From: Wocania ichthyoenteri Th78 | GTDB lineage: Bacteria; Bacteroidota; Bacteroidia; Flavobacteriales; Flavobacteriaceae | DNA: 64,000 nucleotides | Assembly: GCF_000789235.1 (NCBI RefSeq) | Contig: NZ_KN525716.1 | Span: forward strand, 3,082,100-3,146,099 | Direction: 5' to 3' | In this document: piece by piece, positions 7,691-16,208 of the stretch | How positions within the stretch are numbered: the stretch's first letter is position 1 | How the letters are laid out: every line of letters begins with the position of its first letter | Program-made: the position numbers and the translations under genes | The notes under the pieces: generated by a model | Told to the model about the DNA's origin: nothing | The model's input: only the letters and a program-made list of their open reading frames with translations | Database searches by the model: none

Positions 7691-8104
7691 ATGAAGTTTT
7701 TTAAATTTTTATTAGTTGGTATTTTCTTTGGTATTGTGCTAGTTAAATCTGAAGCCGTCTCTTGGTATCGTATTTATGAGATGTTTCGTTTTCAATCCTT
7801 TCATATGTATGGTATTATAGGAACAGCAATTGCAACAGGTATTCTATTTTTACAAATATCAAAAAAAGGATATATAAAAAGCATAAAAGGCACAGATATT
7901 ATTGTTCCAAAAAAAGACAACGGACTAATTAGATATATTGTTGGTGGCACAATTTTTGGGTTCGGTTGGGCACTTATTGGCGCATGCCCTGGACCAATGT
8001 ATATATTGTTAGGCACTGGTGTTTTTAGTATGCTTATTGTAATAGCTGCTGCTTTATTAGGCACATTTATTTACGGTGTCCTAAAAGACAAACTACCGCA
8101 TTAA
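7691..8104 (+). CDS. YeeE/YedE-like membrane protein (DUF6691 type), second half
   Basis: 137 residues, about four membrane segments, with GGTIFGFGWALIGACPGPMY near residue 85, the half-channel cysteine motif complementary to that of the preceding gene. Two-gene YeeE arrangements of this kind are common in Bacteroidota and Proteobacteria next to persulfide dioxygenases. The stop overlaps the next start codon by one base (TAATG), so translation is probably coupled. Confidence 0.87.
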   Translation: MKFFKFLLVGIFFGIVLVKSEAVSWYRIYEMFRFQSFHMYGIIGTAIATGILFLQISKKGYIKSIKGTDIIVPKKDNGLIRYIVGGTIFGFGWALIGACPGPMYILLGTGVFSMLIVIAAALLGTFIYGVLKDKLPH

Positions 8105-8895
8105 TGGATACAACACAGCTTTTAGGGTACATTGGCGCATTAATAGTTGGTTTAGTTTTAGGGCTAATTGGAGGCGGGGGGTCCATACTTACCGTACCTT
8201 TATTAGTCTATTTGTTAGGCTATAACCCCATTATTGCTACGGCATATTCCTTATTTGTTGTTGGCACAACATCTATGGTTGGTACGTACCAAAAACATAG
8301 AAAAGGCTTAGTCGATTTTAAAACAGGTTTAGCATTTTCTTTTCCATCGTTTATAGCCGTTTATTTATCACGTAGATATTTAGTTCCAGGCATTCCAGAC
8401 ACCCTTTTCACCATAAGTAATTTCTCTTTAACAAAAGAAATGAGTATCATGGTATTTTTTGCCATTATCATGCTTTTGGCTTCCATTTCTATGATAAAAA
8501 ACAAAAAAGAACCAGATGTTATAACAGAAAAACAAGCGTATTACAAAACCTTTATTCAAGGGTTAATAATCGGTACTATTACAGGACTAATTGGTGCTGG
8601 AGGCGGTTTTCTATACGTACCTGCACTTGTACTTTGGGCAAACATTCCTATGAAAAAAGCCGTAGGAACTTCATTAATTATCGTTACTATTAATTCGTTA
8701 ATAGGCTTTATTGGTGATATACAAACCCTCGAAATTGAGTGGATATTTCTACTTACTTTCACTTTAATTTCTGTTATTGGAATTATAATTGGTGTATTTC
8801 TTTCAAAATTTATAAGTGGAAAAAAACTTAAAAAAAGCTTCGGATTTTTTACATTAATTATGGCAGTTTATATAATATATAAAGAAACCAATTAA
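8104..8895 (+). CDS. Sulfite exporter TauE/SafE-family permease
   Basis: 263 residues, about eight membrane segments in two repeats, each with a glycine-rich motif: GLIGGGGSILTVPLLVYLLG near residue 20 and GLIGAGGGFLYVPALVLW near residue 160. TauE/SafE proteins export sulfite or sulfoacetate-type anions. In this operon it would remove the sulfite produced by persulfide oxidation. Start overlaps the preceding stop by one base. Confidence 0.93.
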   Translation: MDTTQLLGYIGALIVGLVLGLIGGGGSILTVPLLVYLLGYNPIIATAYSLFVVGTTSMVGTYQKHRKGLVDFKTGLAFSFPSFIAVYLSRRYLVPGIPDTLFTISNFSLTKEMSIMVFFAIIMLLASISMIKNKKEPDVITEKQAYYKTFIQGLIIGTITGLIGAGGGFLYVPALVLWANIPMKKAVGTSLIIVTINSLIGFIGDIQTLEIEWIFLLTFTLISVIGIIIGVFLSKFISGKKLKKSFGFFTLIMAVYIIYKETN

Positions 8896-8900
8896 AGGAA

Positions 8901-8916
8901 TGTGACAAAAGTCACA
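8901..8916 (+). promoter_or_regulatory. Crp/Fnr-type operator upstream of the persulfide dioxygenase gene
   Basis: TGTGAC-AAAA-GTCACA is a dyad with perfect 6-bp arms. A TATTTTTG box (TAnnTTTG) follows at 8938-8945, and its predicted start near 8950 places the dyad centre about 41-42 bp upstream, the class II activator position; no TTG -33 element is present. The cognate regulator is probably the Crp/Fnr protein encoded at 6256-6885 (inference). A second imperfect dyad, GACCAATTTGGTTTC, follows at 8922-8936. Confidence 0.65.
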
Positions 8917-9001
8917 AATGAGACCAATTTGGTTTCATATTTTTGAATGATTATTATGTTGAAATGATTTTCGATTTCGCAGAAATGAAAAAGTTTATAA
9001 A

Positions 9002-10414
9002 ATGAAAATAGAACAAATTTATACAGGTTGTTTAGCTCAAGGCGCATATTATATTGAATCTAATGGCGAAGTTGCAATAATTGACCCATTACGAGAAACA
9101 CAGCAATACGTAGACAAAGCAAATAAAGAAAATGCTAAAATCAAATATGTTTTTGAAACACATTTTCATGCAGATTTTGTTTCTGGCCATGTCGATTTAG
9201 CTAAAAAAACAGGTGCAACAATTGTTTTTGGACCTAGTGCAAAAACAGATTACGACGCCTATATAGCAACAGATAATGAAGAGTTTAAATTGGGTGATGT
9301 AACCATAAAAGTATTGCACACACCTGGGCATACATTAGAATCGGTAACCTTCCTTTTAATTGATGAAAATGGTAAAAATCATGCTATTTTTTCGGGTGAT
9401 ACTTTATTTTTAGGTGATGTTGGTCGACCAGATTTAGCTATAAAATCAGATCTTACTAAAGAAGATTTAGCAGCAATGTTATATGATTCGTTACGCAATA
9501 AAATTATGCCTTTAGAAGACGATGTTATTGTTTATCCAGCACATGGTGCAGGTTCGGCTTGCGGTAAAAATTTAAGTAAAGAAACTGTTGGTATTCTTGG
9601 TGAGCAGAAAAAAACCAATTATGCTTTGCGCTCAGATATGACGAAAGGAGAATTTGTAGAAGAAGTGCTTGATAGTATTCCACCACCACCTCAATATTTT
9701 GCAAAAAATGCAATGATGAATAAATCGGGTTACGATACTTTTGAAACCGTTTTACAAAAAGGCGATGTCGCTTTAAATGCTAAAGATTTTGAAGCTATTG
9801 CCAATCGAGAAGATGCTTTAATACTTGACGTTAGAAACGAAAAAGACTTCGTGAAAGGACATATACCAAACTCCATATTTATTGGTATTCATGGTGGTTT
9901 TGCACCATGGGTTGGTGCACTAATTACCGATTTAAAACAATCCATTTTACTAGTCACACCAAAAGGAAAAGAAAAAGAAACCGTTACACGATTGTCTCGT
10001 GTGGGTTACGATAATACTTTAGGGTATTTAGATGGTGGCATGGAAACATGGAAAGCTGCTGGAAAAGATATTGAAACTATCGAGTCTATTTCGGCAGAAG
10101 AGTTTTCTAAGCGATTTAAAAATGAAAACATTAGCACTCTTGATGTTAGAAAAGATGGCGAATATAAATCTGAACATTTAGAAGGTGATAATGTGCAACA
10201 TTTTCCATTAGATTTTATTAATGATAATATGAATGCTATTAATAGCCACAAAACATATTACATACATTGTGCTGGCGGTTATCGTTCGGTAATAGCGGCA
10301 TCTATTTTAAAAGCGCGTGGATTTAATAATTTAGTAGATATTGTTGGCGGATTTGGAGCGCTTAAAAACACCAATTTACCAACAACAGATTTTATTTGTC
10401 CTTCAACTCTATAA
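9002..10414 (+). CDS. Persulfide dioxygenase-rhodanese fusion (MBL-fold, CstB/Blh-like)
   Basis: 470 residues, cytoplasmic. Residues 1-230 are an ETHE1-like metallo-beta-lactamase domain: THFHADFVSGH at 53-63, HTPGHTLES near 103-111 and FSGDTLFLGDVGRPD near 130-144, the mononuclear iron site of persulfide dioxygenases. Two rhodanese domains follow: the first (LILDVRNEKDF..., about 275-355) lacks a cysteine at the active loop, which reads VTPKGKEKE; the second has the active-site loop HCAGGYRS with Cys423. This matches CstB-type enzymes, which convert persulfides to sulfite and thiosulfate. The TauE exporter upstream and the Crp/Fnr dyad fit a sulfide/persulfide detoxification unit. Confidence 0.93.
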   Translation: MKIEQIYTGCLAQGAYYIESNGEVAIIDPLRETQQYVDKANKENAKIKYVFETHFHADFVSGHVDLAKKTGATIVFGPSAKTDYDAYIATDNEEFKLGDVTIKVLHTPGHTLESVTFLLIDENGKNHAIFSGDTLFLGDVGRPDLAIKSDLTKEDLAAMLYDSLRNKIMPLEDDVIVYPAHGAGSACGKNLSKETVGILGEQKKTNYALRSDMTKGEFVEEVLDSIPPPPQYFAKNAMMNKSGYDTFETVLQKGDVALNAKDFEAIANREDALILDVRNEKDFVKGHIPNSIFIGIHGGFAPWVGALITDLKQSILLVTPKGKEKETVTRLSRVGYDNTLGYLDGGMETWKAAGKDIETIESISAEEFSKRFKNENISTLDVRKDGEYKSEHLEGDNVQHFPLDFINDNMNAINSHKTYYIHCAGGYRSVIAASILKARGFNNLVDIVGGFGALKNTNLPTTDFICPSTL

Positions 10415-10417
10415 AAC

Positions 10418-10687
10418 ATGGAAGCTACTCTAAAAATACAAAACTTAAAATGTGGTGGTTGTGCTAACACCATTATTACTAAATTAGATGAACTCAATCA
10501 TTTATCAAAAATTAGTGTTGATAACACAAATGATTCTGTTTCTTTTAATTATTTAACTGAAGAGGATTTTACAGAAGCTAAAACTTTATTAGCAAAACTT
10601 GGTTATCCTATCGTTGGAGAAAAAAACGCCTTAACTACAAAAGCAAAATCTTTTGTGAGTTGCGCTGTAGGAAGAATAAGTAAATAA
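10418..10687 (+). CDS. Heavy-metal-associated (HMA) domain protein
   Basis: 89 residues, 3 nt after the persulfide dioxygenase. The ferredoxin-like HMA fold carries KCGGCANTI with Cys12 and Cys15, the soft-metal site; a third cysteine lies in the tail SFVSCAVGRISK. Probably a small copper- or thiol-binding protein. Its linkage to the sulfur operon suggests a role in handling persulfide or metals released by sulfide chemistry, which is inference. The shared terminator follows. Confidence 0.88.
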   Translation: MEATLKIQNLKCGGCANTIITKLDELNHLSKISVDNTNDSVSFNYLTEEDFTEAKTLLAKLGYPIVGEKNALTTKAKSFVSCAVGRISK

Positions 10688-10721
10688 AAAAAGGCTCTGA
10701 TTAAATTAGAGCCTTTTTTTA
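10686..10721. terminator. Bidirectional terminator between the HMA gene and clpS
   Basis: AAGGCTCTGA, a short loop, then TTAGAGCCTT and T8, with a matching A-run on the other side. It serves convergent genes on both strands. Confidence 0.85.
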
Positions 10722-10994
10722 TACAATTTCTGCACTTAAACCAGCTTCGAGAAGCATGGAGCAGCGTGGTTTTAAATCTTTATATTCCCCTGTTTTAACG
10801 GTGCATTTCCCGTTGTGATGCACAATAATCGAACACTGTTCTGCTTGCTCTGGCGTGTGTTCGCAGGCATAAATGAGGGTATCTATAACATAATCGAAGG
10901 TATTAACTTCATCGTTGTAAAGCACAATCTCATTTTGAGTTATTACTTCTTCTTTTAAAAGTAATTCTTCTGATGTTTTTTCTCTTGTACTCAT
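10719..10994 (-). CDS. clpS: ATP-dependent Clp protease adaptor ClpS
   Basis: 91 residues. The ClpS core is recognisable: IVLYNDEVNTFDYVIDTLIYA (N-end-rule binding pocket, with the acidic NDEVNTF loop), EQAEQCSIIVHHNGKC, ending KPRCSMLLEAGLSAEIV. ClpS delivers N-degron substrates to ClpAP. It is the last gene of the minus-strand run tpiA-prmA-clpS, 14 nt after prmA's stop, an order common in Flavobacteriaceae. Confidence 0.95.
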   Translation of the reverse strand: MSTREKTSEELLLKEEVITQNEIVLYNDEVNTFDYVIDTLIYACEHTPEQAEQCSIIVHHNGKCTVKTGEYKDLKPRCSMLLEAGLSAEIV

Positions 10995-11008
10995 TTGTAA
11001 TTTTTATA

Positions 11009-11845
11009 CTAATTTAAAAATTTTAGCGAAACCCAATTGTTTCTTTCTAATTTTTCTTCAAATTTTAACAAATTCTTTTCACATTCAGTTTTTATGATAG
11101 GAATATCATCAGCATAAAATCCGCTTAAAAACAACATGCCATTTTTGTTTAAGCAAGCCGCATAAGTTTTCATATCTTGTAGTAAGATATTTCTGTTAAT
11201 ATTAGCAATAATTATATCGTAAGACTTATTTACCAGCAAACTCGAATCACCTTCTAAAACGGTAATATAACTACTATTATTACGCAGTATGTTTTCAATA
11301 CTGTTTAGGTAACACCAATTATCGTAATCTATAGCATCAATTGGTTTTGCGCCTTTCATTTCTGTAAGAATTGCCAAAACGCCAGTGCCACAACCCATAT
11401 CTAAAACTGATTTATTGGTAAAATCGTTTTTTAATATATGCTGAATCATCATGTGTGTGGTTTCGTGATGTCCAGTGCCAAAACTCATTTTGGGCTCTAT
11501 GATGATATCATATTTGGTATCTGGTTTTTCATGAAATGGTGCACGAACAGAACACAAATTATCAACAATTATAGGATTGAAATTCTTTTCCCATTCAGCA
11601 TTCCAGTTAACTTGCTCTATATCATTAAAATCATAACTAATCTCAAATTCATCAGAATTCAAAATTTGAATGTCATCAAGAATACTTTTGTTCCATTCTT
11701 CTTTTTGAATGTACGCTGTAACACCATCTTCGTTTTCTACAAAACTTTCAAAACCTGCATAACCCAATTCTGCAATTAGAATTTCTGTTGCTGGTTGCAA
11801 TGGTTTTACTTTAAAGTAGTAACCTATATAAACTGTATTAGACAT
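11009..11845 (-). CDS. prmA: Ribosomal protein L11 methyltransferase
   Basis: 278 residues from the ATG at 11845 (MSNTVYIGYYFKV); an upstream in-frame ATG at 11869 would add eight residues in a poorly conserved leader. Residues 1-125 form the L11-binding domain; the SAM-binding domain has SFGTGHHETTHMM, VLDMGCGTGVLAIL and IIANINRNIL, the standard PrmA motifs (the last replacing NPPY). It trimethylates ribosomal protein L11. It lies between tpiA and clpS; a repeat A element separates it from tpiA. Confidence 0.94.
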   Translation of the reverse strand: MSNTVYIGYYFKVKPLQPATEILIAELGYAGFESFVENEDGVTAYIQKEEWNKSILDDIQILNSDEFEISYDFNDIEQVNWNAEWEKNFNPIIVDNLCSVRAPFHEKPDTKYDIIIEPKMSFGTGHHETTHMMIQHILKNDFTNKSVLDMGCGTGVLAILTEMKGAKPIDAIDYDNWCYLNSIENILRNNSSYITVLEGDSSLLVNKSYDIIIANINRNILLQDMKTYAACLNKNGMLFLSGFYADDIPIIKTECEKNLLKFEEKLERNNWVSLKFLN

Positions 11846-11875
11846 TGGTACTATTATTAATTTTTGCAAATATGT

Positions 11876-11992
11876 GCGTTAACAGTTGCAGTGGCATCTT
11901 TTTTGAGGCACGAGAAAAAGATATAACACTTCGACTACGCTCAGTATAAACTGCAAGTGCAACCCCAAAATTTTTATTTGGGGTAACGCCAA
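11876..11992 (-). repeat. Dispersed repeat family A, copy 3 (diverged)
   Basis: Read on the minus strand it starts TTGGCGTTACCCCAAAT about 7 nt after the tpiA stop, contains CTGAGCGTAGTCGAAG in the orientation opposite to the other copies, then GATGCCACTGCAACTGTTAACG. A local CCCCAAAT...ATTTTGGGG hairpin is present. The shared GGTCGGGCTTTC block is missing, so this is a diverged or rearranged copy. Confidence 0.65.
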
Positions 11993-12002
11993 AAATAATA
12001 TT

Positions 12003-12752
12003 TTAAAATGCGTTTACGATAGCAAAAAAATCGTCGGCATTAAGTGCTGCTCCGCCTATTAAACCACCATCTACGTCTGGTTTTGAAAAAATTTCTTTAG
12101 CATTTGTAGGTTTACAGCTCCCACCATAAAGAATGGAGAGATTGTTAGCTACTTCATTTCCGTATGTATTTGCTATGATTTTTCTTATAAAGGCGTGCAT
12201 GTCTTGTGCTTGCTCTGGACTTGCTGTTTCGCCTGTGCCAATTGCCCAAACTGGCTCGTAAGCCAATACTATATTTTTAAATGCTGAAGCTTCTAAATGA
12301 AATAAGGCATTTTTAATTTGGTTTTCAACTATGTTTTCTTCGTTTCCAGATTTTCTATCGGCTAATTCTTCTCCAAAACAGAAAATAACTCGCATGTTAT
12401 TAGCTAGTGCTGCATCTACTTTTTTAGCTAACATATCATCGGTCTCGTTAAAATAAGCGCGACGTTCACTATGTCCTAATATAACAGTTTGTACACCTAC
12501 ACTTTTTAACATGTTTGCACTAATCTCACCCGTGTAGGCACCATTCTCGGCAAAGTGCATGTTTTGTGCAATAACTTCTATTTCTGAGTTTTTAAGACTG
12601 TTATAGGCTTGCCATAAATTTGTTGCTGTTGGAGCAACCATAACCTCTGCATTTGTTGTTTTTATTTGTGCTTTTAAAGCTGTAATTAAAGCTTCGGTTT
12701 GAGATAAATCGTTATTCATCTTCCAATTTCCTGCTACAATTTGTTTTCTCAT
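12003..12752 (-). CDS. tpiA: Triose-phosphate isomerase
   Basis: 249 residues, the usual TIM-barrel length. Active-site residues are visible: Lys11 in GNWKMN, His94 in ILGHSERR and Glu166 in LAYEPVWAIGTG; the phosphate loop LYGGSCKP and GGLIGGAAL close the barrel. It interconverts dihydroxyacetone phosphate and glyceraldehyde-3-phosphate in glycolysis and gluconeogenesis. Flanked by a TlpA-like lipoprotein gene upstream and prmA downstream. Confidence 0.98.
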   Translation of the reverse strand: MRKQIVAGNWKMNNDLSQTEALITALKAQIKTTNAEVMVAPTATNLWQAYNSLKNSEIEVIAQNMHFAENGAYTGEISANMLKSVGVQTVILGHSERRAYFNETDDMLAKKVDAALANNMRVIFCFGEELADRKSGNEENIVENQIKNALFHLEASAFKNIVLAYEPVWAIGTGETASPEQAQDMHAFIRKIIANTYGNEVANNLSILYGGSCKPTNAKEIFSKPDVDGGLIGGAALNADDFFAIVNAF

Positions 12753-12829
12753 GTGAGTTGGTATTAAATTTTATATATTTTGAAGTATTGTGTTTTTCTG
12801 ATTTAATCTAGAATTTAAATACAAAAATA

Positions 12830-13321
12830 CTACTTTTTTATGGCTTGAATTAACTTGATATCGTCTGCTTTTATTGCTTTAAATAATTCTATATTTCCTG
12901 CTTTATTTATTACCATATATCTAGGAATCCAGTCTAAATTTACAAATTTACCAAAAGCTCCTTTCCAGCCAGATTGCATAAAATAGTGAGTGCCTTCTAC
13001 ATTGTACTTTTTAATGCCTTTTTTCCAAGCTTCTTGACTTTTATCTAAAGATAAAAACATATAAACAACATCTTTGTATTCGGATTGTAATGTTTTTACT
13101 TTTGGCATGCCTTTTATACAGTCTTTGCACCAAGATGCCCAAATATCTATAACTATTGTTTTTCCTTTATGGGTTTCTAAAATGTCTTTGAAAGCTATAT
13201 TGTCTCCATCTAAAGTTATAAACGTGTCATTTAGGGCACCTTCTGAGAATTGTGTTGGTACTTCTGTATTGCAACTAAAAATACTGAGTAATAAAATTAT
13301 TAAGTAATTCATCTTTTTCAT
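12830..13321 (-). CDS. TlpA/ResA-like thioredoxin-fold lipoprotein
   Basis: 163 residues. A lipoprotein signal (NYLIILLLSIFSC, lipidated Cys17) anchors it to a membrane facing the periplasm. The thioredoxin core has IDIWASWCKDC with the redox pair Cys65/Cys68, then GMPKVKTLQSEY and a cis-Pro region WIPRYMVINKAG. Likely a periplasmic thiol-disulfide reductase. It lies between a DoxX-domain membrane protein with its own thioredoxin-like tail and tpiA, and may work with the former (inference). Confidence 0.9.
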   Translation of the reverse strand: MKKMNYLIILLLSIFSCNTEVPTQFSEGALNDTFITLDGDNIAFKDILETHKGKTIVIDIWASWCKDCIKGMPKVKTLQSEYKDVVYMFLSLDKSQEAWKKGIKKYNVEGTHYFMQSGWKGAFGKFVNLDWIPRYMVINKAGNIELFKAIKADDIKLIQAIKK

Positions 13322-13382
13322 TTTATAATGTTAATTGTTCTGTTTTTTCACCACAAATTCACTAATGCTTTTAGTGAACAAC

Positions 13383-14693
13383 CTACTCGTTTTTCAATAT
13401 AACCTCAACAATTCCAGTGTAAACTGTATTGTTTTCAGTATTATACTCTTTTAATGCTATCGCATTTTTATTAGCATTAACGCTTTCAATCAACGTGGTG
13501 TCTAAAGCCTCGACTTGTTCTTTAGTTGAAGGTTCGTCGTTGATAAAATAGGCAATAATTCCTTTAGCTTTTTTTGGTTCTGGCTTTCTTTCAACTTTTG
13601 GTAACTCCAAATCATCAATATCATTCCAATGTACTTTTTGTTTTACAGTTCCAGCATCTAATTCTAAAATCCCGGGGTTAGAACGCACTACTGTTTTAAG
13701 TGCTTTTTCATCACAGAGATACCAGTTAAAATCTAAATTATAGGCTTCGTTTATACGCTGTTTTACATCGTTACCAGATGCTGTTAATCCTATAACTTTA
13801 TAACCATTTTTAATCGCTTCATCAGTTGTTGCTTTTAGTTTTAAAGCACCCTCTTTTTCAATTTTTTCTAAACTATATGAAACTATAACGATTAGATTTT
13901 TTTCACTTAAAAAGTGCTCAGTTAAATCTTCATCATCAGTTTCAATTGAAAAATCTAAAACTGGTGGTTGATAAGCTTCTCTAATAACTTTAGTCTCTAC
14001 ACCTACATATTCGCCATCAACAGTTGGATAGCTTCCGTCTGTAACAATTTCTTTTTCTTCACCATTAATATTAAATGTCCATGTGTATTCTTGAATAGCT
14101 TTTGGTGCGTCCTCTGGAATTATCATGCCCTCATAAATATTATTTCCAATTTTATAGGCTCTAAAATCTATTGTTGGCAAATGCATCAGTACATGATAGC
14201 CAAACCATAAACTAACCACAAAGCTTAATAGTGCTAGAATTGTGGTTGGCAATTTGCTAAATACAGGTTTTATGTGTTTTAATCCAAAGACTAAAATCAG
14301 GATAAAAAACAGTAATATAATGTCTTTTGTGAAGCTCTCCCATGGTGTTAGTTTTAAAGCATCGCCAAAACAACCACAATCTTTCACCTTATCGAAATAA
14401 GCTGAATAAAAGGTTAAAAATGTAAAAAATACAATCATTGCTAACAAACTCCAAACAGTGAGTTTAGGTTTGTAACCAATGAGTAAAAATACACCTAAAA
14501 CGACTTCGAAAACCACAACAAGAACAGAAATACCTAAAGCATATGGTATTAAAAACTCTATGTTTAAAACATCTGCACTAAAGTATTCTTCTAGCTTATA
14601 CGAAAACCCTAAAGGATCATTTAACTTTATAAATCCAGAAATGATAAATAAAACACCGACGAATATTCTACTTAATGCTACTAATATTTTCAT
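13383..14693 (-). CDS. DoxX/MauE-type membrane protein with thioredoxin-like C-terminus (BT_3928 family)
   Basis: 436 residues. Residues 1-130 form four membrane helices of the DoxX/MauE type (LSRIFVGVLFIISGFIKLND at the start), with a cysteine pair KDCGCF near 105-110 in a loop. One further helix near 145-170 is followed by a long extracytoplasmic region (LIVIVSYSLEKIEKEGALKL) resembling the BT_3928 family thioredoxin-like domain without a CxxC. Role unproven; MauE/DoxX relatives act in disulfide or quinone redox. Its start is 1 nt after the DUF1599 stop, so the two are cotranscribed. Confidence 0.85.
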   Translation of the reverse strand: MKILVALSRIFVGVLFIISGFIKLNDPLGFSYKLEEYFSADVLNIEFLIPYALGISVLVVVFEVVLGVFLLIGYKPKLTVWSLLAMIVFFTFLTFYSAYFDKVKDCGCFGDALKLTPWESFTKDIILLFFILILVFGLKHIKPVFSKLPTTILALLSFVVSLWFGYHVLMHLPTIDFRAYKIGNNIYEGMIIPEDAPKAIQEYTWTFNINGEEKEIVTDGSYPTVDGEYVGVETKVIREAYQPPVLDFSIETDDEDLTEHFLSEKNLIVIVSYSLEKIEKEGALKLKATTDEAIKNGYKVIGLTASGNDVKQRINEAYNLDFNWYLCDEKALKTVVRSNPGILELDAGTVKQKVHWNDIDDLELPKVERKPEPKKAKGIIAYFINDEPSTKEQVEALDTTLIESVNANKNAIALKEYNTENNTVYTGIVEVILKNE

Positions 14694-14694
14694 A

Positions 14695-15231
14695 TTACTC
14701 TTTTAAATGAATTAATGCAAAAACTGCATAATTAATCATGTCTTGATAATTAGCATCAACACCTTCGCTTACCAAAGTTTCACCTTTGTTATCTTCAATG
14801 GTTTTAACGCGTAATAATTTTTGCAAAATTAAATCGGTTAAACTGCTTACCCTCATATCGCGCCAAGCTTCTCCGTAATCATGATTTTTATCTTCCATAA
14901 GCTTTTTGGTAATAGCAGCTTGTTCGGTGTATAGTTTTGTAGCCTCTTCTGTAGTCATATCGGGTTGTTCAACCACACCTTTTTCTAACTGTATAAGTGC
15001 CATAATACAATAATTAATTATACCAATAAACTCACTTATTTCGCCCTCATCTACCTTTCTTACATCGTTTTGTTGTAAGCTCCTAATGCGCTGCGCTTTT
15101 ATAAAAATCTGGTCAGTTAACGAGGGTAAACGTAATATTCTCCATGCACTACCGTAATCACTCATTTTTTTAATAAATAAACTTTTACAGGTATCTATTA
15201 CAGCATCATATTGTTTTGAAGTATCTTGCAT
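14695..15231 (-). CDS. DUF1599 domain protein
   Basis: 178 residues built as two similar halves: KKMSDYGSAWRILRLPSLTDQIFIKAQRI and KNHDYGEAWRDMRVSSLTDLILQKLLRV share the DYGxAWR...SLTDxIxxKxxR pattern. This duplicated, helical, nucleotide-pyrophosphatase-like family is restricted to Bacteroidota and has no established function. First gene of the minus-strand cluster that runs to clpS, divergent from folP. Confidence 0.92.
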   Translation of the reverse strand: MQDTSKQYDAVIDTCKSLFIKKMSDYGSAWRILRLPSLTDQIFIKAQRIRSLQQNDVRKVDEGEISEFIGIINYCIMALIQLEKGVVEQPDMTTEEATKLYTEQAAITKKLMEDKNHDYGEAWRDMRVSSLTDLILQKLLRVKTIEDNKGETLVSEGVDANYQDMINYAVFALIHLKE

Positions 15232-15378
15232 CTATAAAATCAATTTTGTGTAAATTTCGCTTAAATTGTTTAAAGTTCAAAAGTTTAGTGTTTAAAGTTT
15301 TGGAGTTTATATTTCTACTTTCAAGTTTAAAGTTTTAGGTTTGGAATTTGATATTTTAAATATTGAGATTTTAAGATT
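15232..15378. other. Divergent intergenic region with degenerate GTTTAAAGTTT-type repeats
   Basis: Between DUF1599 and folP the sequence repeats variants of AGTTTAAAGTTTT with little other structure. Related snatches occur at 40415-40440 and 28138-28165. It must contain both divergent promoters, but no clear TAnnTTTG box was seen. Confidence 0.5.
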
Positions 15379-16203
15379 ATGACCATTAATTGCAAAGGAC
15401 AACTCATCGATTTATCATCACCAAAAGTGATGGGGATTTTAAATATTACTCCAGATTCGTTTTACGATGGTGGCTCTTATAAAAATGATAAAGACATTTT
15501 AAACAAAGTTGAAAAAATGCTTAATGAAGGTGCAACATTTATTGATGTTGGTGCATACAGTTCGCGTCCAAACGCAAATCATGTTAGCGAAACTGATGAA
15601 TTAAAACGCATATTACCCATCGTTAATTTGATTTTGAAAGAATTTCCAAAAGCCTTACTTTCTATCGACACTTTTAGAAGTGAGGTTGTGAAACGCTGTA
15701 TTGAAACAGGCGCTAGTATGATTAATGATATTTCGGCAGGAAAATTAGATGATACCATGTTACAAACTATCGCTGATTTAAAAGTACCATACATTATGAT
15801 GCACATGCGTGGTACTCCGCAAAATATGCAAGAGCAAACGCATTATGATGATTTGATAAAAGACATCATATTTTATTTTTCTGAACGCATTGCAGCTGCA
15901 CAACAATTAGGTATTATTGATATGATTATAGACCCTGGTTTTGGTTTCGCAAAAACTCTAGAACAGAATTTTGAAGTTTTAAATTATTTAGAATTATTTA
16001 AAATGTTAGACAAACCTATTTTGGCTGGTGTTTCCAGAAAATCTATGATTTATAAAACTTTAAAAACCTCAGCTAGTAATGCTTTAAACGGTACAACGGC
16101 TTTAAATACGGTGGCTTTACAAAAAGGCGCTTCTATTTTACGAGTGCACGATGTTAAGGAAGCTATGGAGTGTATTAAATTGACTAGATTGTTAGATTGT
16201 TAG
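15379..16203 (+). CDS. folP: Dihydropteroate synthase
   Basis: 274 residues, TIM barrel. Signature motifs: MGILNITPDSFYDGGSY near residue 18, FIDVGAYSSRPNA near 55, SIDTFRSEV, INDISAGK, IMMHMRG, IDPGFGFAKT and GVSRKSM. It condenses p-aminobenzoate with dihydropterin pyrophosphate in folate synthesis and is the sulfonamide target. Divergent from the DUF1599 gene and followed by a lipoprotein gene starting 5 nt after its stop. Confidence 0.97.
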   Translation: MTINCKGQLIDLSSPKVMGILNITPDSFYDGGSYKNDKDILNKVEKMLNEGATFIDVGAYSSRPNANHVSETDELKRILPIVNLILKEFPKALLSIDTFRSEVVKRCIETGASMINDISAGKLDDTMLQTIADLKVPYIMMHMRGTPQNMQEQTHYDDLIKDIIFYFSERIAAAQQLGIIDMIIDPGFGFAKTLEQNFEVLNYLELFKMLDKPILAGVSRKSMIYKTLKTSASNALNGTTALNTVALQKGASILRVHDVKEAMECIKLTRLLDC

Positions 16204-16208
16204 AAATT

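Noticed and set aside
11438-11779. 113-codon frame antisense to prmA
   Set aside because: Opposite-frame shadow of a strongly conserved gene, with composition dictated by it. The same holds for frames at 27150-27521 (antisense to prfA) and 31687-32037 (antisense to DUF4197).
15259-15360. Small RNA or tandem repeat array upstream of folP
   Set aside because: The GTTTAAAGTTT motifs are irregular in spacing and sequence and show no hairpin or terminator.
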